Assembly: GCA_013393545.1 (NCBI GenBank) | Contig: JABXHG010000008.1 | Location: forward strand, 1-27,477 | Length of the DNA stretch: 27,477 nucleotides | Direction: 5' to 3' | From: Alteromonadaceae bacterium | GTDB lineage: Bacteria > Pseudomonadota > Gammaproteobacteria > Pseudomonadales > Oleiphilaceae | Shown: positions 1 to 5,494 of the stretch, piece after piece | Layout of the letters: every line of letters begins with the position of its first letter | Numbering within the stretch: position 1 is the stretch's first letter | Position numbers and translations under genes: made by a program | The notes under the pieces: generated by a model | What the model saw: only the letters and a program-made list of their open reading frames with translations | What the model was told of the DNA's origin: nothing | Databases searched by the model: none

Positions 1-56
1 GGGGAGTGCGCAGAGGGGAGAAATGGGGGGCAGACGAGCTAGTGCGGTGGGGTTTG

Positions 57-281
57 GGCGTTGGCAAATGGCTGTGGGGGGGGGGACAGGACGGTGGGCG
101 GGGTGGGGATCAGGTAAAGACTCTGAGGCGGGCAGGGAAGTTGACAGGCAATGATCCCTATGTCTAGCGGAAGGAGGGGCTGACCCGGCTGCGGACGAAG
201 AAGAACAAAGCCATCGACGAGCTATTGCCCCACAACTGGAAGCCGGCTATACCTGACAAGGTGTGATGGGCGGACGCTTAC
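57..281 (+). mobile_element. Degraded 3' end of an IS66-family element (transposase C-terminus plus right end)
   Basis: One frame running from about 57 to the stop at 264-266 reads like the C-terminus of an IS66 transposase (TnpC): a Lys-Trp-Leu block at 66-74, then KLTGNDPYV, then LTRL, and finally IDELLPHNWKP, which is the hallmark tail of this family. An in-frame TAG at 165-167 replaces the Tyr codon expected after NDPYV, so the gene is dead. The sequence CGGACGCTTAC at 271-281 resembles an IS66 terminal inverted repeat and probably marks the element's end. Positions 1-120 are extremely G-rich and match the family only in spacing, so this part is either heavily mutated or badly sequenced. 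The family call is sound; the exact end is an inference. I see no gene in 282-393. Confidence 0.72.
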
Positions 282-393
282 TGAACACTTAACATGAGGA
301 CAGTAGAGTCAGGCTCAAGGTGGGATTACCTGACGTTTACGGATAATGACAAGGCATGAAAAGCAGAGCTTCGGCGTAGGTTCAGGCTAGGGA

Positions 394-663
394 TTACTCT
401 AGCGCTTTAACGAGGCCTCGGTACTCGGAGTCGTAGGCCACCACGAGTACCAGGTAGATTATCAAAGTGCTCCAGGCAGGTAGGTTGGCAGGTAATGTTT
501 GCAAACCGAAATGCAATGCGGCACCGAAAAGTACAGAGGATCGAAGAAAGTGCAGATAGCTCCTGAAGTGCTTATGGCCACTCGAAGCCCGGAATTGTTT
601 GATATCGTGCAACTTTACTCGTAGCGCTAAAAGCAAAAGCGCCATAGCTATCAGAATATTCAT
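394..663 (-). CDS. Small membrane protein of unknown function (89 aa)
   Basis: The protein has a hydrophobic N-terminal helix (residues 2-14) followed by a basic stretch rich in His, Lys and Arg, then two further hydrophobic segments around 43-58 and 64-77. It is therefore probably an inner-membrane protein with two or three helices. I recognise no family. The start is well supported: AGGAATGAG lies just before the ATG, and that ATG overlaps the stop codon of the gene transcribed before it (660-1073) by four bases, which indicates translational coupling. It is the last gene of a four-gene minus-strand cluster running from 2176 to 394. The next feature downstream is the IS66 remnant. Confidence 0.6.
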   Translation of the reverse strand: MNILIAMALLLLALRVKLHDIKQFRASSGHKHFRSYLHFLRSSVLFGAALHFGLQTLPANLPAWSTLIIYLVLVVAYDSEYRGLVKALE

Positions 664-1073
664 CTCATTCCTGTGGGCTTTTCAGGAATAGACGCCGCTA
701 CATCTCCGAGGTGCGACTGATTCAGTTCATTACATTCGAATTCAGAATCAAATAATCGGCGCAAGTAATCTGAACGTGTTTCTTCCGGTTTGCTGGGAAT
801 CTCGGTCAATGAATCCTGGCTTACCGTCAGAGCCTCAGCGAGGTCTTGCGAGCTCCAGCCAGCGTCGGTCAGCAATCGAATGGCTCTGTTGGTTAGCTCG
901 GAAAAACTGACTTTTGGCTCCTTGTTTAGCTCACTTGCTAATGTATGGCAGAGGGACGTTCTGGTAATGAAATTTGCTGTCTCTGCAATCTGTAAAACAC
1001 CCTCTTTGCTAGAAGTATCGCAATGAGCTTGAGTGCTGAAAAACAGGATGCCAATGAGGACTGGATATCTCAT
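660..1073 (-). CDS. Exported small protein of unknown function (137 aa)
   Basis: Residues 1-18 form a typical Sec signal peptide: an Arg near the start, a hydrophobic core and likely cleavage after AHC or nearby. The Cys at 18 could also make this a lipoprotein, but the lipobox is poor. The mature part is soluble and acidic to neutral, with two more Cys residues (near 42 and 113) that could form a disulfide in the periplasm. A strong ribosome-binding site (AGGAGA) lies about eight bases before the ATG. The gene starts one base from the stop of the 90-residue membrane protein upstream, and its own stop overlaps the start of the next gene, so the cluster is a real operon. I recognise no family. 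Confidence 0.6.
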   Translation of the reverse strand: MRYPVLIGILFFSTQAHCDTSSKEGVLQIAETANFITRTSLCHTLASELNKEPKVSFSELTNRAIRLLTDAGWSSQDLAEALTVSQDSLTEIPSKPEETRSDYLRRLFDSEFECNELNQSHLGDVAASIPEKPTGMR

Positions 1074-1074
1074 A

Positions 1075-1347
1075 TCAATTGTCTCCTGGACATTTTATGG
1101 CAAGGCTCAGCGGGAGGCTCGAAAGCGAGAAAACCAGCAGTATGAGAAAAAAGGCCGGGTAAGAGAATTTCTCTCCGTGAAACGAATACAGAAATCCCGA
1201 CGCTGACAAAGAAAATAGGAAAGCGTTTGGCACTCCATGTTTAAGCCAGAAAGATCTTTTTGGCTTGATGTATCCGTTGAGCGTCCCCGAGATATAAGTG
1301 ATAGAAAGAAACCAGGCTCCGATAGCCGCGAAGGTTGCTATGATCAT
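1075..1347 (-). CDS. Small multi-helix membrane protein of unknown function (90 aa)
   Basis: Three hydrophobic stretches (about residues 2-20, 39-54 and 62-82) suggest three membrane helices, with a basic loop (KPKRSFWLKHG) between the first two. I recognise no family. It follows the 269-residue gene with a gap of about 20 bases and is followed almost without gap by the exported 137-residue protein. Its position just after the 269-residue gene is mirrored at 4153-4452, where another membrane protein of similar size follows a paralogue of the 269-residue protein. The weak similarity between the two small proteins (a shared HGV/RGV motif and HGE loop) suggests they are also related. That relationship is an inference from reading them side by side. 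Confidence 0.55.
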   Translation of the reverse strand: MIIATFAAIGAWFLSITYISGTLNGYIKPKRSFWLKHGVPNAFLFSLSASGFLYSFHGEKFSYPAFFLILLVFSLSSLPLSLAIKCPGDN

Positions 1348-1366
1348 ATGAGCCTGGTTTGCCTTG

Positions 1367-2176
1367 TCAGAGTTGGTTGTATGTCAGCAGGCCTCGCGCT
1401 GCAAGTTCCCGTTTTGCGGTCGAGGCTTGTCTGGAGGCAACGGCATTCAGCACTGTAATAACCAGCAGGCATGCCACAGCGCTACCGCTGATCATTCTCG
1501 TGGCTTCAGCATTTTTAGTGAGGATCTTCGCCACTCTCTTTGTTGCAGGGCTGTCCAGAAGTCCTTTGGCGGTTTCTGGAGCGGCACCTTTAACACCGTG
1601 CTGTGACACCTGATAAATTGCAGATGCAACTCCGCCGGCCGTTATGGAAGTGGGCACTGCAATATTATTGAATTGATCCGTTATTTCCTCGGTCAACTTT
1701 GAAGATTGGAAAAAACTCCACAACTCTTCATCGCTCAAGGACCACATAAACCAATACTTTTGCACTCTTTGGAGAGCGATCAGCCCGAGGAGTCTGTCTC
1801 TGATAGGGACGTTAGTGAGGTGGGTGATCTTCCTGTTTACATCTATAGCTTCCAGACGTGGCAAATGCCTATGAGATGCGATGCCGGAAAGAATGGGTGA
1901 GTATGTGTCAGGGGCGTTTTCTACAAGGACAAGTTCATGCCCCTTTAATCCCATGAGTTCCGCAAGAGCTACGGCCGGTTTAGAGCGGAAGTCCGCCGTA
2001 ACATAGCGAGACGGAATATTCGCGGTTTCCACTGGCGTTTCCTTACTTGAAAAACAATCCTGAAGAAGTTGCGTCAAGGACCAAGGGCAAAACGTGACAG
2101 ATGGACAAGCGATTAGTGTCATCCGATGACCCAGTCCTGTTAGTCCTTTAACAGCAGGCTCGAAAAGCGTATTCAC
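1367..2176 (-). CDS. Unknown protein with C-terminal membrane helix, first gene of a four-gene cluster (269 aa)
   Basis: The start is GTG at 2174-2176, with AGGTGA just upstream. The protein has a mixed N-terminal part, a central block PILSGIA...RHL (around residues 93-105), a Trp-rich block KYWFMWSLSDEEL (near 138-150) and one clear membrane helix at about 230-250, followed by the short basic tail AKRELAARGLL. I recognise no family. A second copy in the opposite orientation ends at 4151. It shares the SRYVT, PILSGIA, WYMWSLS-EEL, EITDQ and RRELAARGLL blocks but is frameshifted, so this copy is the intact one. The C-terminal anchor and the small membrane proteins that follow suggest an envelope-associated complex. 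No biochemical role can be assigned. Confidence 0.6.
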   Translation of the reverse strand: MNTLFEPAVKGLTGLGHRMTLIACPSVTFCPWSLTQLLQDCFSSKETPVETANIPSRYVTADFRSKPAVALAELMGLKGHELVLVENAPDTYSPILSGIASHRHLPRLEAIDVNRKITHLTNVPIRDRLLGLIALQRVQKYWFMWSLSDEELWSFFQSSKLTEEITDQFNNIAVPTSITAGGVASAIYQVSQHGVKGAAPETAKGLLDSPATKRVAKILTKNAEATRMISGSAVACLLVITVLNAVASRQASTAKRELAARGLLTYNQL

Positions 2177-2247
2177 TGATCACCTGGAAGTCAATCACTT
2201 GCTGTTGCGTGGCCGCAAATTTTGTAGGGTTAATTTAAACATTTTTG

Positions 2248-2267
2248 ATGGACAGGCACTCCCTCTT
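2248..2267 (+). repeat. 20-base dispersed repeat, copy 1 (core TGGACAGGCACTCCC)
   Basis: ATGGACAGGCACTCCCTCTT occurs here and again at 4480-4499, both preceded by a run of five T and one variable base. Shorter versions of the core occur at 2702-2714 and 5377-5390. This copy lies upstream of the 269-residue gene. The association with a REP-type transposase stump in the same region suggests these are sequences recognised by, or moved with, that transposase family. Confidence 0.7.
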
Positions 2268-2463
2268 CTTTCCCTTCTTCTCCCCGCCTTTTGCTCCGGT
2301 TCGTTACTGCGTCTAATTTCACCTTATGGCAAATCCCTGCCTGATTCGGGCCCTATGAGTCTCATCCCCGGCGGCTGAAGTGGGCAATCCGGTATTTCGG
2401 GCACGGGCAAGTTCCGGCGAACAGGGCCGGTAAATGAAAGGCGTTCAGAAGGGTAGGGCAGAC

Positions 2464-2712
2464 TCAGGCCGCTCGCCGGTGTTCCTTGCGGTAGTCCCGG
2501 TAGTTGGCTTCAAACGCGGTTGCTCGCTCGCGCCAACGCTCCGGGTCCAGGTTCAGCCGTTCCAGAATCGGCAGCGCCTTCTCATCAATAGCGCCGCGTT
2601 TGTCACTTCGACTGATCCGGCCAGTGCAATCCACCAGCTCCAGATAGTCCTCACAGCTGAACAGGATACCGCGCTGAAGGCTTGCTTGTTCAGCCTGAGC
2701 GTGGACAGGCAC
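2464..2712 (-). pseudogene. C-terminal fragment of a REP-associated Y1 (IS200-like) transposase
   Basis: The 82-residue reading frame contains FSCEDYLELVDCTGR, then DKRGAID, then PILERLNLDPERW. This is the typical C-terminal extension of the long Y1 tyrosine transposases that act on REP sequences (RAYT family). The catalytic N-terminal part, with the HUH motif and Tyr, is missing. The frame's apparent start (MPVH) is simply the reverse complement of the repeat core TGGACAGGCAC at 2702-2714, so the homology begins at about residue 6 (AQAEQA). The gene was evidently cut at a copy of the repeat. It cannot be an active transposase. The assignment rests on motif recall and is fairly secure. Confidence 0.65.
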
Positions 2713-2714
2713 TC
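2702..2714 (+). repeat. Dispersed repeat core, copy 2 (TGGACAGGCACTC)
   Basis: The 13-base core TGGACAGGCACTC is shared with the copies at 2248-2267 and 4480-4499. It lies exactly at the truncated 5' edge of the transposase fragment, so it may mark a recombination or excision junction. Confidence 0.55.
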
Positions 2715-2863
2715 GTGTTTTCGAGGGGCGTTAATAACAGCTTTTTTTATGGTGCTTTCCTCGAAGGATTGGGTATACAGTGTTATATACAGTATTTTTA
2801 GAGCGTACCAAGATAAGGCGCCAACATAGCGTCAAATATACCGTATCGGAGCCAACCCCATGG

Positions 2864-3270
2864 ATGAAACCGGCCCGCGCTGTTCAGGGCCTGTTATCAC
2901 TGGAAAGCGACCCTGAGAAGCAGCTCAAGTATATTGACTTCATCGACATCTACAGTGCACTGGACGATAATGAAATGAATGAATACACAGAGCGTTACCC
3001 GCAGGAGAGCAAAACCATGGCATCACTCAGCGAAAGGCTGCGAGCCGAAGGTATGGCAGGGCTGTTCAGCAGGGGAGGGAGCGAGGCATTCAGGAAGGCA
3101 TGCAGCAAGGCGAACGAGCGGTCCTGGTCCGCCTGTTAGGTTGCCGTTTTGGCCCGCTGAGTACAGAAATCCGCGAGCGCGTGGATCAGGCGAGCCAGCC
3201 GGACCTCGAATGCTGGGCTGACAGGCTACTGGAGGCGGAAACGCTGGATGGTGTTTTTCGCGATCATTAA
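2864..3270 (+). pseudogene. Frameshifted Rpn/COG5464-type gene with C-terminal DUF4351
   Basis: The first frame reads LESDPEKQLKYIDFIDIYSALDDNEM and then RYPQESKTMASLSERLRAEGM. This is characteristic of the C-terminal half of Rpn/COG5464 proteins (PD-(D/E)XK nucleases also annotated as putative transposases). The frame is broken near 3055-3067. From 3067 a second frame continues QQGRERGIQEGMQQGERAVLVRLL and ends in a DUF4351-like tail, CRFGPLSTEIRERV...CWADRLLEAETL, with the stop at 3268-3270. The N-terminal nuclease domain is absent, because transposase debris lies immediately upstream. The result is a 5'-truncated, frameshifted relic. The ATG at 2864 only opens the readable part and is not a real start. 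Confidence 0.65.
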
Positions 3271-3272
3271 AG

Positions 3273-3286
3273 ATGGGTGCACCCAT
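3273..3286. repeat. Perfect 14-base palindrome just after the Rpn relic
   Basis: ATGGGTGCACCCAT is a perfect palindrome starting three bases after the stop of the DUF4351 tail. There is no T-run, so it is a poor terminator candidate. It may be a protein-binding site or a remnant of a mobile element end. Confidence 0.35.
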
Positions 3287-3342
3287 TATCAATAGATGCA
3301 CGTTCCATATTTCGTATTTGGACGGAAGTTCGCTGGGGGCTT

Positions 3343-4151
3343 AAATTGGTGGCTATCCTTTAAGCGGTTCAAAGTGTTGCATTAACAGCAATCGTACCAA
3401 GCTTCAGTAGAAAATGTCGTGTCTTGACAATACCGCAGCGCAAAGCGGATACTTTAGTGTAAAGGAATCACAAATCACTAAGGAAAGTGAATATGTCTAC
3501 TTTATATGTAGTCTCTCGTTACGTTACGCCCGAATTTAAAGAAGTGCCGCTTGCCGCCTTGGTTGACCTCATGGGGTTAAAGCGGTACTAGCCGAAATTG
3601 TTTCTCGCCCCGAAGTTTATGGACCCATTCTGTCTGGAATCGCCACCTTCAGACATCTTTCTCCATATCAGAGGGCTCAGGTTCAACGAAGCATCGTAAC
3701 AAAAACTCCTGGACCCATGATGGCGCCGCTGAGAACGTTGATCTCGGACCAAAGCGTTCAACGCTTTTGGTACATGTGGAGCCTTTCAGGCGAGGAACTT
3801 AAAGAGTTTTACCGCTTCTCGAAAAGGAAAGCAGAGATTACAGACCAGTACGACGTGATTGACCTACCCAGCCCTACCGTGGCCACGCTCGCAGCTGCGG
3901 TTTACGCCATCGCAGAGAAGGGGATCAAGTCCTATGCGTCCGAAATAGTATCGACCACGCTGAGAGCGCCGATAGTGCAGGAAACCTCTCGAAAGCTGGG
4001 GTTGGGGGCTGTTCAGGCGCAGACACTTGGTGGGACAACTGTAGCAGCCCTCATTTGCATTTCCGTTGTTAACTTCATGGCACACAAAGAGTCCGACAAA
4101 GCGAGGCGAGAACTCGCCGCGCGGGGATTGCTCGCCTACAGCGACCTGTAG
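3343..4151 (+). pseudogene. Frameshifted paralogue of the 269-residue protein, in inverted orientation
   Basis: Homology to the product of 1367-2176 can be followed through different frames. A first block near 3380-3410 reads VALTAIVPSF, and another near 3440-3480 reads YFSVKESQ. SRYVTPEF follows at about 3514-3537 in the frame of the ATG at 3493, and this frame stops at 3589-3591. From 3582 the next frame runs through RPEVYGPILSGIA, RFWYMWSLSGEEL, EITDQ and the tail ARRELAARGLL to the stop at 4149-4151. At least two frame changes are therefore needed. The last 144 codons (from ATG 3717) remain open and include the C-terminal membrane helix. Whether a truncated product is made is unknown. It lies one base before the ATG of the intact small membrane gene at 4153. 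The 5' limit is approximate. Confidence 0.65.
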
Positions 4152-4152
4152 T

Positions 4153-4452
4153 ATGGCGATAATAGGCGTCGTATCCGTGTTTCTGGGGTGGTTGCTGTAT
4201 TTTGCCAGCTTGAAGGCAATGGTGGCTGGCTCGGTCAGGGTTGACTGGGTTCTCTGGTCAAGAGGAGTTGGAGCCTGTGGTCTTTTACTGGCGAACGGCG
4301 CCATGTTTTTTGTTCAGTTGCAGCATGGCGAACCGGATTGGTTGGTCACCTTCACTCTTTGGCCGATTTTCGTTCTGCCGTTGGATGCAGGCTACCGATC
4401 GGTCTGTTCCCAGGCAAAGACATCGTCAGAGGATGTCCACGATGAGAACTGA
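4153..4452 (+). CDS. Small membrane protein, inverted counterpart of the 1075-1347 gene (99 aa)
   Basis: I chose the ATG at 4153, one base after the stop of the preceding relic. The same frame opens further upstream, but that part overlaps the relic's reading frame. The protein has hydrophobic segments at about residues 2-25, 36-53 and 64-78 and a polar tail rich in Ser, Glu and Asp. I recognise no family. Its size, helix pattern and position directly behind a paralogue of the 269-residue protein match the 90-residue protein at 1075-1347. The two-gene unit therefore appears to have been duplicated or acquired twice. A copy of the 20-base repeat follows 27 bases after its stop. Confidence 0.5.
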   Translation: MAIIGVVSVFLGWLLYFASLKAMVAGSVRVDWVLWSRGVGACGLLLANGAMFFVQLQHGEPDWLVTFTLWPIFVLPLDAGYRSVCSQAKTSSEDVHDEN

Positions 4453-4479
4453 TGTTTTAAGGCTCTTACGACGTTTTTC

Positions 4480-4499
4480 ATGGACAGGCACTCCCTCTT
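4480..4499 (+). repeat. 20-base dispersed repeat, copy 3
   Basis: ATGGACAGGCACTCCCTCTT is identical to 2248-2267 and is likewise preceded by TTTTT plus one base. The two full copies flank the whole block holding the transposase stump, the Rpn relic and the inverted cassette, in direct orientation about 2.2 kb apart. Confidence 0.7.
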
Positions 4500-4636
4500 G
4501 CCGATCTCAGCCGTAGTTTCAAGACGAACTATTCCTGTTGGGTCTGGCGCTAAAACCCCGTAAACAATATGAGCAAACTCAGCTGCGAGCTTGGGTGAAA
4601 GACTGTTCCTGAATCACATCCTTATGAAAAACAGAT

Positions 4637-5140
4637 TTACCAGCGACAAATGCTAGAAATATTGTGCGTGAAGTCAGGGTTCTCTACTTTTTGAAAACGA
4701 TGGACCTTCTCCTCATCGTCAAGACTGCAGTTCAAATGTGCCAGTTTTTCTCTAATGACCTCCTCCCCCGTGACTCTCGCCGTAACATAATGCCAAAGAA
4801 CATATTTCTCACTTCCCTGCTCAGCGACAACCACCTGCCTGAGCCTGTCCTCGACAAATGCCTTTCCCGGTGTTCCCGACTTTGTTGTCCAGGAAGGAAA
4901 CCTGAATCCTCCGTGCTTGTCGGTGTAGGTCTCCTGTATATCCGCAGTGTCATACGTCGCAGCCCGGATAATTTTCAAACCATGAACCGGTACCCCACCT
5001 TGCTCAATTCGCCCACTGACCTCAGGGAATAGAAGTACATCGTATTTTTTCCCAAACCCAAACATTCCTGCATACCCCTCATGTACAAACCCAAACAACG
5101 TCACCAGAAGCAGGGCACACCTGCTGATTATCGAAATCAT
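4637..5140 (-). CDS. Exported DUF6795-like small protein (167 aa)
   Basis: The frame is open further upstream to 5266, but the likely start is the ATG at 5138-5140. From there the protein begins with a signal peptide (MISIISRCALLLVTLFGFVH, cleavage near GYA-G). The extra upstream residues are Cys- and His-rich and look non-coding. The mature protein starts MFGFGKKYDVLLFPEVSGRI, then has GVPVHGLKI, then TYTDKHGGFRFPS. This is the transthyretin-like beta-sandwich pattern of DUF6795, in which a modest extracellular domain carries a 'tDe.G.F.fp' motif. Function is unknown. It is probably periplasmic or surface-located. It stands alone: both neighbours are separated by more than 180 bases, and repeats or hairpins lie on both sides. 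Confidence 0.6.
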   Translation of the reverse strand: MISIISRCALLLVTLFGFVHEGYAGMFGFGKKYDVLLFPEVSGRIEQGGVPVHGLKIIRAATYDTADIQETYTDKHGGFRFPSWTTKSGTPGKAFVEDRLRQVVVAEQGSEKYVLWHYVTARVTGEEVIREKLAHLNCSLDDEEKVHRFQKVENPDFTHNISSICRW

Positions 5141-5310
5141 GGAAACGCCCAGGCACAGCAACGACTCGAGTGAGCGTAGAGAGTGATAGTGGAGAAAAAG
5201 AAGGTGCGGAGGAGTTGTACGGCAAGAACTGTCACAATTTTCATCCCTGAAAGCAAGCCGGGGCAACCATTGCCCGGATAATCTGAAAACTACTGAAGCT
5301 TGCTGACGCT

Positions 5311-5344
5311 GTCAACGCCAGGGTTTCAATACCCTGACGTTGAC
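5311..5344. repeat. Long inverted repeat in the intergenic region (14-base arms, one mismatch)
   Basis: GTCAACGCCAGGGT at 5311-5324 pairs with ACCCTGACGTTGAC at 5331-5344 around a six-base loop, with one mismatch. On the plus strand it is followed by GGTTTT. On the minus strand there is no T-run. It lies between the giant protein's terminator and the DUF6795-like gene, about 30 bases from the degenerate repeat core at 5377-5390. It could be a REP-type palindrome belonging to the repeat family or a plus-strand terminator. Apart from these elements, 5141-5494 holds no gene. Confidence 0.5.
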
Positions 5345-5376
5345 CGGTTTTCCATTATCAGGTCAGCCATTCGTCA

Positions 5377-5390
5377 ATGGACGGGCACCC
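5377..5390 (+). repeat. Degenerate dispersed repeat core, copy 4
   Basis: ATGGACGGGCACCC differs from the core of the other copies by one base within the first eleven (A to G) and diverges afterwards. It sits 32 bases from the 5311-5344 inverted repeat. Confidence 0.4.
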
Positions 5391-5440
5391 GCTGGCTTAA
5401 GCGCCAAGAGTCCCGTTTTCCTTGACTGATGGAGCGTGGC

Positions 5441-5475
5441 AGAAAAGCGCACCAGGCTCACGAGCTGGTGCGCTT
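5441..5475 (-). terminator. Rho-independent terminator of the giant surface protein gene
   Basis: AAGCGCACCAG at 5445-5455 and CTGGTGCGCTT at 5465-5475 form a perfect 11-base stem with a nine-base loop. Read on the minus strand, the stem is followed by TTTTC, and it lies about 20 bases after the stop codon at 5495. This fits an intrinsic terminator that closes the long minus-strand surface operon. Confidence 0.8.
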
Positions 5476-5494
5476 CCGCCTTCTTGTTCGGGCT

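Noticed and set aside
2775..2800. LexA-like box (ACAG, eight bases, ACAG) upstream of the Rpn relic
   Set aside because: The half-sites are direct repeats rather than the required CTGT/ACAG palindrome, and no SOS gene follows.
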